From Actinopolyspora alba (GTDB lineage: Bacteria > Actinomycetota > Actinomycetes > Mycobacteriales > Pseudonocardiaceae): 64,000 bases of DNA. The stretch spans positions 111,651 to 175,650 of the forward strand of contig NZ_FOMZ01000014.1 in the NCBI RefSeq assembly GCF_900112765.1, written 5' to 3'. The number at the start of each line of letters is the position of its first letter. Position 1 is the stretch's first letter. This document shows positions 33,768-42,927 of this stretch, piece by piece. The notes beneath the pieces are model-generated. The model saw only the letters and a program-made list of their open reading frames with translations. It was not told the origin of the DNA and did not search any database. Both the position numbers and the translations under genes were made by a program.

Positions 33768-35054
33768 CTACGCCATCTGGTGGCGCACGATGGTCTGATC
33801 CCGCCCGGGACCGACCCCGATCGCCGAGATCCGCGCCTGGGCGAGCTCCTCCAGCCGCTCGATGTAGGCACGGGCGTTGGCAGGCAGGTCCTCGAAGGTG
33901 CGCGCCCCGCTGATGTCCTCGCGCCAGCCGGGCATCTCCTCGTAGACCGGCACGGCGTGGTGCACACCGGTCTGGGTCATCGGCATCTCGGAGGTGCGCA
34001 TCCCGTCCACGTCGTAGGCCACGCAGACCGGCACCGTCTCGAGCCCGGACAGCACGTCCAGCTTGGTCAGGAAGTAGTCGGTGATGCCGTTGACCCTGGT
34101 CGCGTAACGCGCGATCACCGCGTCGAACCAGCCGGTGCGGCGGTCCCTGCCGGTGTTCACCCCGACCTCACCGCCGACCTTGCGCAGGTTCTCGCCCGCC
34201 TCGTCGGTGAGCTCGGTGGGGAACGGACCCGCCCCGACACGGGTGGTGTAGGCCTTGATGATGCCGATCACCGAGTCGATCCGGCTCGGGCCGATCCCCG
34301 CTCCGGCACAGGCCCCACCGGCCGTGGGGTTGGAGGAGGTGACGAACGGGTAGGTGCCGTGGTCCACATCGAGCAACGTGCCCTGCGAGCCCTCCAGCAG
34401 CACCGTCTCGTTCCGACTGAGTGCCTGGTCCAGCATCAGCTTCGTCTCCGCCACCCGGCCCGCGAACCGTTCGGCCTGCGCCAGCACCGTGTCGACGACC
34501 TCCTCGGGGTCCATCGCACGCCTGTTGTAGACCTTGACCAGCACCTGGTTCTTGTACTCCAGGGCGGCCTCGACCTTCTGGCGGAGGATCTTCTCGTCCA
34601 GCACGTCCTGCGCCCGAACCCCGACCCGGGCGACCTTGTCCTGGTAGCAGGGACCGATGCCCCGACCGGTGGTCCCGATACGCTTCTTGCCGAGGTAACG
34701 CTCGGTGACCCGGTCCATCGCCACGTGGTAGGGCATCACCAGGTGCGCGTCGGCCGACAGCGAGAGCTTGGAGGTGTCCACGCCACGGGACTCCAGCCCG
34801 TCCAGCTCCTCCAGCAGGGCCTCCGGGCTGACCACCACACCGTTGCCGATGACGTTGTGCACCTCAGGGCTGAGGATCCCCGAGGGGATCAACTTCAGCG
34901 CGAAGTCCTGCCCGTCCGGCAAAACCACCGTGTGACCCGCGTTGTTGCCACCCTGGTAGCGGACAACCCACTGCGCCTGCTCACCGAGCAGGTCGGTCGC
35001 CTTACCCTTTCCCTCGTCACCCCACTGGGCGCCGATCAACACGATTGCCGGCAT
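33768..35054 (-). CDS. purA: Adenylosuccinate synthetase
   Basis: 428 residues from the ATG at 35054. It joins IMP and aspartate with GTP to adenylosuccinate, the first step from IMP to AMP. The GTP-binding loop [15 protein letters not shown] is at the N-terminus with the catalytic Asp in WGDEGKG, followed by GGNNAGHTV and [14 protein letters not shown], then EGSQGTLLD. The adjacent divergent gene is the Rv0358-like protein and DUF3151 lies beyond, an arrangement shared with mycobacteria. No regulatory element was recognised in the 145-bp divergent gap. Confidence 0.97.
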   Translation of the reverse strand: MPAIVLIGAQWGDEGKGKATDLLGEQAQWVVRYQGGNNAGHTVVLPDGQDFALKLIPSGILSPEVHNVIGNGVVVSPEALLEELDGLESRGVDTSKLSLSADAHLVMPYHVAMDRVTERYLGKKRIGTTGRGIGPCYQDKVARVGVRAQDVLDEKILRQKVEAALEYKNQVLVKVYNRRAMDPEEVVDTVLAQAERFAGRVAETKLMLDQALSRNETVLLEGSQGTLLDVDHGTYPFVTSSNPTAGGACAGAGIGPSRIDSVIGIIKAYTTRVGAGPFPTELTDEAGENLRKVGGEVGVNTGRDRRTGWFDAVIARYATRVNGITDYFLTKLDVLSGLETVPVCVAYDVDGMRTSEMPMTQTGVHHAVPVYEEMPGWREDISGARTFEDLPANARAYIERLEELAQARISAIGVGPGRDQTIVRHQMA

Positions 35055-35199
35055 GTGAAACTCCAACCTGTCACTGGAGGCGGTCTGTGCAACTGGTAAC
35101 GGCGGGTCATCGCTGTCGGTGGCCACGGGTGCGCCGCCACACCGAGGAAGGCCCGGCACCTGCGAATGCCGATCGATCAGGGTAAACCAGGAGCGTAAC

Positions 35200-35904
35200 G
35201 TGACTACCACCGCACTATCCTGCGGAAACATCGAACGTGAAGCACGCCCGGCTCGTGCCGACGTGCGGTGGTTCGACCTACCGCCCCAGCCGTCACGCAC
35301 CGACGTGGACCCGATACTGCTCGAGGCCGAGGGCCGCGTGGTTGTGCACGGTACGGATGCGGATCTGGCCGCCGTGGTGCTGCGGCTGCTGCGTAAGAAT
35401 CTACTAGCGGAGCTGTCCGTGGGCTACGTCCCGGTCACCCGTTCGCCCGCGAGCTCGGTGTGGTCCCTCCCGGTCGGGGAGTTCGACACGGCGCTGGCGG
35501 CACCGGCGAGAGCCACTCCGCTGATCAGGGACGACTCCGGCGGTGTGCTGCTGGGGCGCGGCGCGATCGCACCGATGACCGGTCAGGTGTACTGCGACGA
35601 CCAGCGCATGCTGCACGGTTCGGCACGCTCGGTCGAGGTCTTCCCCGATCCGGACGCGCCGCCGCTGAGCGAGCCCACCGACGACCCGCTCACCACCCAG
35701 CCCGCACCGGTCACGACCGGCCTGGTGACCGTGGTGACCAGTCGGAAACTGCTGTGGCGGCGAAGCGAATCGGCACGTGGCCGCGCGATGCAGGCCAGTT
35801 TCGAGGAGACCACCGTCCACCGGGACGGGGTGGCGCATCCCCGGCCGTTGCACCGCTGTGCCTGGTATCGGCACACCCGGGACCTGCTGCTCGCCCGCCC
35901 GTGA
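35200..35904 (+). CDS. Conserved actinobacterial protein (Rv0358-like)
   Basis: 234 residues from the GTG at 35200, behind AGGAG at 6 bp. The sequence is soluble and mixed alpha/beta, with [20 protein letters not shown] near the N-terminus, [20 protein letters not shown] in the middle and a basic C-terminus ([20 protein letters not shown]). Its place beside purA matches the uncharacterised Rv0358 gene of mycobacteria, and that is the main ground for the call. It has no catalytic motif or signal peptide, and the function is unknown. Confidence 0.7.
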   Translation: MTTTALSCGNIEREARPARADVRWFDLPPQPSRTDVDPILLEAEGRVVVHGTDADLAAVVLRLLRKNLLAELSVGYVPVTRSPASSVWSLPVGEFDTALAAPARATPLIRDDSGGVLLGRGAIAPMTGQVYCDDQRMLHGSARSVEVFPDPDAPPLSEPTDDPLTTQPAPVTTGLVTVVTSRKLLWRRSESARGRAMQASFEETTVHRDGVAHPRPLHRCAWYRHTRDLLLARP

Positions 35905-36062
35905 ATCCCCCGGAAGCACCCCGCCCGAAGACAATCATCGGACAGGGGATTGCGTTGTCCGGCTCACCACCCGTATGCCGAGATCAGGTACATTCCGCAC
36001 CTCGCGAGTCCCCACACCCCACCACGGCCGCCCCCCGGCCGGATTCGTCCTGGAGGCCAGTC

Positions 36063-36719
36063 ATGCCCGCCGGAAGAGCGCTACGTACGGCGACGGCCGT
36101 GTTACCCGTCCTCGTCGCGTTGGGATGCGCCACCCTCACCCCGACGGAGGAAACCGAATCGAGCGCCGGACCACCGGGCGCACCGGACACCGCGCGAGCG
36201 GAGGAAATGCTCGCCGACCTCCGGACGGCCCGGGAGGGTTCGATGGACGGGTACGACCGCGACGAGTTCCCGCACTGGGACGAGGCCGAGGGCGAGAACT
36301 GCAACGTCCGGGAACGGGTGCTCATTCGCGACGGTGAGAACGTGCGAACCGGCTCGGACTGCTATCCCACCTCGGGGACCTGGGACAGCCCCTACGACGA
36401 CGGCAGCTGGAGCGATCCCTCCGATCTGGACATAGATCACATGGTTCCGCTGGCCGCGGCCTGGCGCTCCGGGGCCTCCGACTGGACACAGCGGAAACGC
36501 GAGCGGTTCGCCAACGACCTGTCCGGCCCGCAGCTGCTCGCCGTCACCGACAACGTCAACCAGTCCAAGGGTGACGACACCCCGGACGAGTGGCTACCAC
36601 CGGACGAGAGTTTCCACTGCGAGTACGTGAGGGCCTGGATCGGCACCAAGCACAACTGGGACCTGACCGTCACCGGAGCCGAGCGGACCACGCTGCGCGG
36701 TGTGCTGGACAGCTGCTGA
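36063..36719 (+). CDS. Secreted HNH-type (DUF1524/GmrSD C-terminal-like) lipoprotein
   Basis: 218 residues from the ATG at 36063, with GGAGG 6 bp upstream. Signal peptide RALRTATAVLPVLVALGC ends in a lipobox with Cys22, so it is probably anchored outside the membrane. The nuclease-like core is DIDHMVPLAAAW (catalytic His), then NDLSGPQLLAVTDNVNQSKG and the DTPDEWLPP Asp/Trp motif; Cys pairs could form disulfides. Such proteins are widespread secreted HNH endonucleases in actinomycetes, presumably degrading extracellular DNA. Activity is inferred from the motifs. Confidence 0.85.
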   Translation: MPAGRALRTATAVLPVLVALGCATLTPTEETESSAGPPGAPDTARAEEMLADLRTAREGSMDGYDRDEFPHWDEAEGENCNVRERVLIRDGENVRTGSDCYPTSGTWDSPYDDGSWSDPSDLDIDHMVPLAAAWRSGASDWTQRKRERFANDLSGPQLLAVTDNVNQSKGDDTPDEWLPPDESFHCEYVRAWIGTKHNWDLTVTGAERTTLRGVLDSC

Positions 36720-36724
36720 TCGAA

Positions 36725-36791
36725 GCCTTCCGGTCGGGCTGTCGAGATGCTCGATCGGAACCTCCCCCGGGGGCCCGCTCCGGGATGGAGA
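36725..36791 (+). repeat. Long structured repeat, diverged inverted copy
   Basis: TTCCGGTCGGGCTGTCGAG at about 36728, followed by GGAACCTCCC and CGCTCCGGGATGGAGAC, is very similar to 44974-45042. Both are reverse-complement relatives of the repeats at 14174, 21506 and 33639, and both lie just after the stop of a plus-strand gene. Confidence 0.55.
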
Positions 36792-36829
36792 CCTCTGGTG
36801 GCGGGGAACTGCCGTGGCGCGGGCGCGGG

Positions 36830-37987
36830 TCACTCCGGGGGGTCACTCCGAGACTGGTCGGAGGGGGCTTCGGCGGAATCCTCCCCGGAATCCGGGTGCA
36901 GCGAGGGCAGGCTGTTCAGCGCCTCGGAACGGCTCAGTCCCGTGGCCTGCAGCAGGTCCACCGTGATGGAACGGATCTGCAGCACCACCACCTGCATGGA
37001 GAAGTCCGTTTCGGACACCAGTCGAACCGTGGTGCGGCGCGCGACCGAACGGGCCGCTTCCCTGGTGCGCAGCGGTTCCGAGCCGTCGGCCAGCTCGTCC
37101 CGCAGCAGCACCACCACCCCGGCCAGTTCCTCCAACATGCCCGGTACCGGATCGGGGACGGGCTCCTCGTCGCGCAGCGCGGCCAGCGCACGGCGGGCGA
37201 GCACCCGGGTGTTCCGCAACGCGCGATCGACGGGAGTGGCGGCGGTCTGGTAGTGCTCCAGCTCCCCGCGGTTGCGCCAGCGGATCGGAGCGTACCTGGC
37301 TATCTCGTCACCGGTGGTCAGGGCGGAACGCAGTTCCTCGACCGAGCGATGGCTCTTGCGTGCGGCGACGAGCACGTCGGAGGCGGCGGCACTGTCCTCG
37401 CCCGCCATGGCGGCGGAGATGCCGCGCAGCGCGTCGGCCAACGAGCCGAGCACCGTCCTGCCGTAGCGGTGGGCCACGGCGAGCGGGTTCTGCGGCAGCA
37501 GCGCGGCCACGATCAGACCGACCACACCGCCGATCGCGGCGTCGACCATGCGGTTGAGCCCACCCATCGTGGCGGGCGGCAGCAGGGTGGCGACGAGTAC
37601 CGAGGACGAAGCCGCCTGCATGACGATCACGCCGCCCGCGTCCAGCAGCACGGCCGTGCTCATGGCAAGCGCCACCACCAGCGCGATCTGCCACGCCCCC
37701 GTCCCGATGACGGAGATCAGTACGTCGCCGATCCCCACACCGACACTGACCCCCACGACCAGTTCGGCGGCGCGGCGCAGCCGCTGTCCCAACGAGATAC
37801 CGAGTGCGATCACACCCGCTATCGGCGCGAAGAAGGGCTCGGGATGGCCGACCACGTGCCGAGCGATCAACCAGGCGAGCCCGGCCGAGATCGCGCACTG
37901 CACGATCGGGATGCCGGTCCGCAGCAGACGCTGCGTTCGTCGGAGGAGTTCCTGGCGAAATCGCTGCACGCTGTCATTCTGCGACAA
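36830..37987 (-). CDS. FUSC-family membrane transporter (aromatic acid exporter-like)
   Basis: 385 residues from a TTG at 37987. About six membrane helices fill residues 20-170: VQCAISAGLAWLIARHVVG, FFAPIAGVIALGISLGQRL, then LVVGVSVGVGIGDVLISVIG and TAVLLDAGGVIVMQAASSSV. The C-terminal half is a cytoplasmic helical domain ending in an acidic tail. It fits the FUSC (fusaric acid resistance-like) family, putative efflux proteins for aromatic acids. The substrate is unknown. It is convergent with the HNH gene. Confidence 0.83.
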   Translation of the reverse strand: MSQNDSVQRFRQELLRRTQRLLRTGIPIVQCAISAGLAWLIARHVVGHPEPFFAPIAGVIALGISLGQRLRRAAELVVGVSVGVGIGDVLISVIGTGAWQIALVVALAMSTAVLLDAGGVIVMQAASSSVLVATLLPPATMGGLNRMVDAAIGGVVGLIVAALLPQNPLAVAHRYGRTVLGSLADALRGISAAMAGEDSAAASDVLVAARKSHRSVEELRSALTTGDEIARYAPIRWRNRGELEHYQTAATPVDRALRNTRVLARRALAALRDEEPVPDPVPGMLEELAGVVVLLRDELADGSEPLRTREAARSVARRTTVRLVSETDFSMQVVVLQIRSITVDLLQATGLSRSEALNSLPSLHPDSGEDSAEAPSDQSRSDPPE

Positions 37988-38192
37988 TCACGGCGCGTGA
38001 TTCGGTCAGCCCGGACACGTTCCCGGCAAGAGCCCCCGGCGGAACCCGTTCGGGGGTCGGTCGCGGGCACACGAGTGGGCGACCCAAACGTCCGGCCCGG
38101 CTGGTGAGCGGCTACGGCAGGACGGAACCGCTCCCCGGCGAGCACCGGCGTGACCGGCGGCCGGACCGCCCCCGCGGCCCGGCCCGCTCGGG

Positions 38193-38603
38193 TCAGATGC
38201 CGTTGGCCTCCAGGGATGCCGGATCACTGTCGGCGAGCAGTTGGCTGCAACGCTGGTACTCCTCGTCCTCGCCGATGTCCCGGGCCGCCTTCGCCAACAT
38301 CGCCACGGAGCGCAGCACACCCTGGTTCGGACGGTGGTGCCACGGGACGGGGCCGAAGCCCTTCCAGCCCGCCTTCCGCAGCGCGTCCAGGCCGCGGTGG
38401 TAGCCGGTGCGCGCGTACGCGTAGGCGGCCACCGGGCTGTCGGACTCCAGGGCGAGCTCGGCGAGCCGGGCCCACGCGGCGCTGAAGGTGGGGTGTCGGG
38501 CCGCGACGTCGGCGGGGTCGTCACCCCGGTCCAGCTCCGCCTGCGCATCGCTGGCCTCGGGCAGCAGCGTCTCCGGTGGTTCCAGCAGGTTTCCTCGCGT
38601 CAT
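38193..38603 (-). CDS. DUF3151 protein (Rv0360c-like)
   Basis: 136 residues from the second of two adjacent ATGs at 38603, with GATGAGG just upstream. The family sequence is ETLLPEASDAQAELDRGDDP, WARLAELALESDSPVAAYAY, then ARTGYHRGLDALRKAGWKGF, GPVPWHHRPNQGVLRSVAML. Helical and repeat-like, it is conserved across actinobacteria beside purA and unassigned in function. Longer in-frame starts to 38750 lack family similarity. Confidence 0.85.
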   Translation of the reverse strand: MTRGNLLEPPETLLPEASDAQAELDRGDDPADVAARHPTFSAAWARLAELALESDSPVAAYAYARTGYHRGLDALRKAGWKGFGPVPWHHRPNQGVLRSVAMLAKAARDIGEDEEYQRCSQLLADSDPASLEANGI

Positions 38604-38716
38604 CATGACCTCATCCTGCCAGCCGGACCGGGTGAGGTCGCCGGTCGCGGGCGCCGGTGCGCCGAACTCGGCACGACCGGTGGAGACCAGCCGCCGGGGT
38701 TCGGCCGAGGCTCGGC

Positions 38717-38998
38717 TCAGCCGAGCCAGCTCCCGGTGACCGCCTTCCACTCCCGAACCGTGGTCTCGCGCAGCACACCTTCCCTGGTGTAGGGGTCCTC
38801 GGCCAGGATGCGGTCGAGTTCGGCACGGTCGGTGGTCTCGTAGACCAGCATCGCGCCGTCACCGTCGACGAACGGTCCACCGGCCAGCAGCACCCCTCGG
38901 TCCGAGAGGCTCTTGGAGTAGTCCCGGTGCTCCGGGCGGACCCGTTCGAGCAGTTCACGGTCCTCGCCGTATCGGATGTGCACGACGAAAGTGGCCAT
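38717..38998 (-). CDS. YciI-family protein
   Basis: 93 residues from the ATG at 38998. TFVVHIRYGEDRELLERVRP leads to EHRDYSKSLSDRGVLLAGGP, carrying the conserved His24 of the YciI active site, and the Asp of FVDGDGAML follows. The ferredoxin-like fold is a small dimeric enzyme-like protein; related members dehalogenate or lactonise, but most are uncharacterised. It lies between the DUF3151 gene and a divergent sigma factor gene. Confidence 0.88.
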   Translation of the reverse strand: MATFVVHIRYGEDRELLERVRPEHRDYSKSLSDRGVLLAGGPFVDGDGAMLVYETTDRAELDRILAEDPYTREGVLRETTVREWKAVTGSWLG

Positions 38999-39094
38999 TT
39001 CCACCCTTTCTGACGATGTGTTGGTCACAAGTTTCTTGCGGAGATTACCGGGTAAGCAGACGAACCGGGGGCTGAGCCGGTACCTTGCTGAATC

Positions 39095-39679
39095 GTGATC
39101 GGGGACGGAACCAGCGGAGTGGAACGCTCGGTCGAGCGCACGCTCGGCCACCTACGTGCTCTGGACGGATCGGACGAACAGGACGATCAGCCCCAGGCAC
39201 CAATGACACTGGAGGACCTCTACCGCAACCAGCAGATGCGGATGGTGCGGCTCGCCATACTGCTCGTCGACGACCCGGCGACCGCCGAGGACGTGGTGCA
39301 GGAGGCGTTCACCGGGCTGTATCGCAACTGGTCGCAGCTGCGGGATTCCAAAGCCGCCGTGGGATACCTGCGCACGGCAGTGGTGAACGGCAGCCGATCG
39401 GTGCTGCGACGGCGCAAGACCGCACGCGAGTACCAGCCGCCGCACCAGCCCGACGCGCGTTCCGCCGAGTCACTGGCGATGCTCTCCAGCGAGCACCAGG
39501 CGATCGTGGCCGCGCTGGGACATCTGCCCCGGCGGCAGCGTGAGGTGCTGGTACTGCGCTACTACGGAAACATGTCGGAGGGCGAGATCGCCGAGGCGAC
39601 AGGTGTGTCCAAGGGAACGGTGAAATCCACGGCCAGCCGGGCACTCGAAGCGCTGCAGAAGCAGCTCGGCAACGCCTGA
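39095..39679 (+). CDS. SigE-family ECF RNA polymerase sigma factor (second)
   Basis: 194 residues from a GTG at 39095. Region 2 is LEDLYRNQQMRMVRLAILLV and TAEDVVQEAFTGLYRNWSQL; region 4 is ALGHLPRRQREVLVLRYYGN and the helix-turn-helix EIAEATGVSKGTVKSTASRA. An acidic 35-residue extension precedes region 2. Unlike the factor at 27013-27531 it has no membrane partner gene downstream: 455 gene-free bases follow. Its regulation must therefore differ or lie elsewhere. Confidence 0.92.
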   Translation: MIGDGTSGVERSVERTLGHLRALDGSDEQDDQPQAPMTLEDLYRNQQMRMVRLAILLVDDPATAEDVVQEAFTGLYRNWSQLRDSKAAVGYLRTAVVNGSRSVLRRRKTAREYQPPHQPDARSAESLAMLSSEHQAIVAALGHLPRRQREVLVLRYYGNMSEGEIAEATGVSKGTVKSTASRALEALQKQLGNA

Positions 39680-40134
39680 CCGGAAGTTCCACAGCCCGGC
39701 TCGCTCGGCGGCGCGAGCGGCGGACCCCCGCCGGCTCTCGCCGCGGGTGCCCCGGCCTCGGGTGGCGTTCCGCACAACGTCGGGGTCGTCATCGCGCGGG
39801 CCTCCACGGGAATCCGGGCCACGTACGTGATCTCGGCACTGCTCATCCGATAAGCGCGCTCTCGGTTACGCGGCCCTTCGCGGTGCGCCCTTCCATAGGC
39901 GGTGCGGACACCGCCGGAACATCACGTTTCGTGTCCGCACGCCCACCGGATGAATCGATTCATTTCGCCGGTTGCCCCGAAAGGGCGGCACACACCACGT
40001 CTCCGACAGGTGGTGTAGACCAAAGTGGGGTCGATGTCGCAGGATCGGATTAGCAACCCGAAACATTCGCCCGGCAACACGGGGCGACTCCAGCGGCACC
40101 GACCGCGGCCGCTCCTGGAAGGAACGCCGAGACT
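39680..40134. other. nagA upstream region
   Basis: 455 bp without a credible gene. It holds a GGCGGTG/CACCGCC hairpin (39898-39915) and the DasR-like site described separately. A minus-strand frame overlapping the sigma factor end was judged spurious. Confidence 0.45.
40009..40024. promoter_or_regulatory. DasR-like (dre) operator of nagA
   Basis: GGTGGTGTAGACCAAA contains TGGTGTAGACCA, one base from the core TGGTCTAGACCA, and matches the 16-bp dre consensus AGTGGTCTAGACCACT at 12 positions. It is about 110 bp upstream of nagA, a classic target of the GntR-family regulator DasR, which senses glucosamine-6-phosphate. The match is by eye. Confidence 0.65.
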
Positions 40135-41313
40135 GTGAGCAACGAAGCAACCGAGCCGTCGCTGATCGGCGGGCGGATCGTCACCGATGAGGGAGCGCCG
40201 TGGGACGGCTGGATCCGCGTCGAGGGAGGACGGATCGCCGAGATCGGTGAAGGCCCCGCCCCCGGCGGACTGCGGCCGGAGCTCAGCGGCCACTGGATCG
40301 TGCCCGGATTCGTCGACATCCACTGCCACGGCGGAGGCGGCGGATCACTGACCAGCCGGGACAGGCGGCAGATCAGCACCGCCGTGGCCGCGCACCGCGC
40401 GCACGGCACGACGACGATGCTGGCCAGCCTGGTCACGGCCTCCGTACCGCAACTCCGGGAACAGATCAGCTCGCTGCTCGGACCTGTGCGCGAGGGACTG
40501 TTGGCCGGAATCCATCTGGAGGGGCCGTTCCTCTCGGCGGTGCGGTGCGGCGCCCACGACACCGACATGCTGCGCGCCCCCGATCCGGAAAGCGTCGCCG
40601 AACTGCTCGAAGCCGGCGAGGGTGAGGTCCGGATGGTCACGCTGGCACCGGAGCTCGACGGTGCCGTCGAAGCGGTCAAACAGCTCGCCGAGGCCGGCGT
40701 GATAGCCGCCGTCGGTCACACTGACGCGGTGGCCGAGCAGGTGCGCCCGGCGATCGACGCCGGAGCCACCGTGGCGACCCATCTGTTCAACGGGATGCGG
40801 CCGCTGCACCACCGCGAGCCGGGGCCGGTGGGCGCCCTGCTGAACGACGAGCGGATCACCGTGGAGATGATCTGCGACATGGTGCACCTGCACCCGACGG
40901 TGGCGCGGCTGGTCGCACAGCACGCGGGCCCCTCGCGCACGGTCGCGGTCACCGACGCGATCAGTGCCACGGAGGCGGGGGACGGGCACTACGAACTGGG
41001 CAGCCTGCCGCTGACCGTCACCAACGGTGAGCCCAGGCTGGCGGACGGCTCACTGGCGGGCAGCACGTTGACGATGGACACCGCACTGCGCAACCTCGTC
41101 GAACGCTGCGGACTGAGCCTGCCGGAGGCGGTGGCTGCCTGTTCCACCAAACCGGCCGAGCTGCTGGGCCTGTCCGATCGCCTGGGTTCGATCCGCACCG
41201 GACTGGCCGCCGACCTCGTAGTACTGGACGAGCGGTTGCGGCCCGAGCACGTGCTCAAGGAGGGGGCGGTGGTCCCGGCGGCACCGGACAACACCGCCAG
41301 GTTGGTCGGATGA
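40135..41313 (+). CDS. nagA: N-acetylglucosamine-6-phosphate deacetylase
   Basis: 392 residues from a GTG at 40135. It removes acetate from GlcNAc-6-phosphate, feeding cell-wall and chitin sugars into metabolism. The amidohydrolase barrel shows VDIHCHGGGGG (metal site), GIHLEGPFLS with the metal-binding Glu, then AVGHTDAVAEQ, ATHLFNGMRPLHHREPG and VTDAISAT with the catalytic Asp. A dre-like operator upstream indicates DasR control. A small membrane protein gene follows. Confidence 0.95.
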   Translation: MSNEATEPSLIGGRIVTDEGAPWDGWIRVEGGRIAEIGEGPAPGGLRPELSGHWIVPGFVDIHCHGGGGGSLTSRDRRQISTAVAAHRAHGTTTMLASLVTASVPQLREQISSLLGPVREGLLAGIHLEGPFLSAVRCGAHDTDMLRAPDPESVAELLEAGEGEVRMVTLAPELDGAVEAVKQLAEAGVIAAVGHTDAVAEQVRPAIDAGATVATHLFNGMRPLHHREPGPVGALLNDERITVEMICDMVHLHPTVARLVAQHAGPSRTVAVTDAISATEAGDGHYELGSLPLTVTNGEPRLADGSLAGSTLTMDTALRNLVERCGLSLPEAVAACSTKPAELLGLSDRLGSIRTGLAADLVVLDERLRPEHVLKEGAVVPAAPDNTARLVG

Positions 41314-41359
41314 GCACCACTCCCACACGGAAACCGCACGGATACCTACGCTGAAGGGC

Positions 41360-41587
41360 ATGAGTACGTCCTCGACGGGTGGCGACCCGGATCCGGAACG
41401 GGTGCTCTCCGCCGCGTTGCGCGCCCAGGCGACCGGCAACGGGAACGCGGAACCCGCACCCGCACCGAACCAGCGACCGCCGCGGCAGCCGAAACCGCGG
41501 CGGCTGCCGGTGCTGCGTGTACTGCTCTACGCGCTGCTGCTGGGAATCCTCGTCGGCGGCGTCGCGGGCGTGATCTCACTGCAATGA
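41360..41587 (+). CDS. Small C-terminally anchored membrane protein
   Basis: 75 residues from the ATG at 41360. A polar Pro/Asn-rich segment of about 45 residues with a basic end (RPPRQPKPRRLP) precedes one C-terminal membrane helix (VLRVLLYALLLGILVGGVAG). The topology is tail-anchored with the N-terminus probably cytoplasmic. It follows nagA by 46 bp and may be cotranscribed. No family is recognised. Confidence 0.6.
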   Translation: MSTSSTGGDPDPERVLSAALRAQATGNGNAEPAPAPNQRPPRQPKPRRLPVLRVLLYALLLGILVGGVAGVISLQ

Positions 41588-41671
41588 GATCGGCACGGGG
41601 AGCTCGGCAACGGAGCTTGGCGGCACGACCGAACTCCTGCCACCGAGGACGCCGCGGCGGCGACTGGCGAG

Positions 41672-41765
41672 CACCCCTCGTCGATTTCTCGCGAAATCGC
41701 CGCGCCACTTCGCACCCGCGGCGAGAGCCGTGCGCGAGGTTCCGCCACCCGAGCCCCTACGCCAA
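41672..41765 (-). repeat. Palindrome k with a partial long repeat
   Basis: Copy k (41678-41706) reads GATTTC-TCGC-GAAATCGCCGCG, giving a GCGA loop on the minus strand. It is followed by GCGAGAGCCGTGCGCGAGGTTCC (given as positions 41721-41743), the right end of the long structured repeat without its left half. Both lie 3' of the minus-strand DUF368 gene. Confidence 0.72.
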
Positions 41766-41786
41766 CCGAGCCGCCGAAACCCTCAG

Positions 41787-42728
41787 TCAGCCGACCCTGG
41801 AGATCTGCTCGGTGGGTTCGTCGTCGTTCGGCCTGGTCCGCAGCGCGAGGTGCTCGATCACCAGGACCGTCGCCACCAGGGCCACCCCCAGCAGGAAGAA
41901 CAGCACCGTCACACCCACGTTGCCCGAGGGGGCGAGCAGCTCGCGGTGCTCCTCGGTCTGCCAGGGCCACAGGGCGCGCAGGCAACCGGCCATGATCCCG
42001 GTCATCACGACCAGCGTGATCCGCCTGCGGTGCTCCAGCAGCCACTGCAACAGTTTGACGAACAGCGAGAGACCGATGATCGCTCCCACCGCGAAGGTCG
42101 CGATGTAGCCGATGTCCCGCTCGTTGAGTGCGGAGAGCGTCGTCTCGTAGAGCCCGAAGGAAAGCAGGAAGAAGGATCCGGAAACCCCGGGCAGCACCAG
42201 GGCGCAGACCGCCACCGCCGCTGCCAGCGCCACGATCAGCGGGTTGGGTGAGACAGCGGTCGGGGGCAGGCTGGTGAGCCCGAACGCGAGCAGCGCGGCC
42301 AGCACGGCCGTGATGACGTCGGCACCCCGCCAGGCCCGGCCGATCATGGATATGGGAACCCACAGCGAGGCCAGCACGAGTCCGAAGAACACCGCGCGGG
42401 AGGAGATCGGGTGCTCCTCGATCACCGGTTCCAGCAGTTTCGCGGCGATCAACGCGGCGCACACCAACCCGATGAGCGCGGGAAGCACCACGTCCCAGCG
42501 CACCTTGCGGAACTCGGCGCCCGCGCGGGTGAAACCGGCGCCGCGCGGCACGTCGGCCACGGCCAGCCGCAACGCGCTGAGCAGATGCCCCGCGGAACCG
42601 ATCAGTGCTTCGTATATCCCGGTGACCAGGGCGATCGTTCCACCGCTTACACCGGGAACGATCTCGGCGGTACCGATCAGAGCACCGCGGACCAGGTTCG
42701 CTAGATACGCACGCAATGAGTTGACCAT
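41787..42728 (-). CDS. DUF368 polyprenyl-phosphate transporter (PopT-like)
   Basis: 313 residues from the ATG at 42728. About eight membrane helices. The two hallmark re-entrant motifs are present: EIVPGVSGGTIALV near residues 22-35 and LVLPGVSGSFFLL in the second half. DUF368 proteins are now linked to recycling undecaprenyl phosphate across the membrane for cell-wall synthesis. A charged tail follows the last helix (about 285-313). It is unlinked to wall genes here. The identification rests on the twin PGVSG motifs. Confidence 0.88.
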   Translation of the reverse strand: MVNSLRAYLANLVRGALIGTAEIVPGVSGGTIALVTGIYEALIGSAGHLLSALRLAVADVPRGAGFTRAGAEFRKVRWDVVLPALIGLVCAALIAAKLLEPVIEEHPISSRAVFFGLVLASLWVPISMIGRAWRGADVITAVLAALLAFGLTSLPPTAVSPNPLIVALAAAVAVCALVLPGVSGSFFLLSFGLYETTLSALNERDIGYIATFAVGAIIGLSLFVKLLQWLLEHRRRITLVVMTGIMAGCLRALWPWQTEEHRELLAPSGNVGVTVLFFLLGVALVATVLVIEHLALRTRPNDDEPTEQISRVG

Positions 42729-42927
42729 GACCTGCTTTTCATTGTCGGACACTGGAGAAACCAATCGGCGGCACCACCGGGACCGCCTGTGCCGAACGCT
42801 CCGGCGGAGGGGAATCGCCGGTTCACGTGAGTACGACACTACCGATCGCCCTCATGGTGCCACCCGCCAGTGATCGAGAGCTCGCCGGAGATCGTAAGAG
42901 CGGCCCCGGCGCCCCGGAGTGGCTAGG

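Noticed and set aside
39562..39846. 94-codon minus-strand frame over the sigma factor end
   Set aside because: Overlaps a secure gene, has no ribosome binding site and no recognisable sequence.
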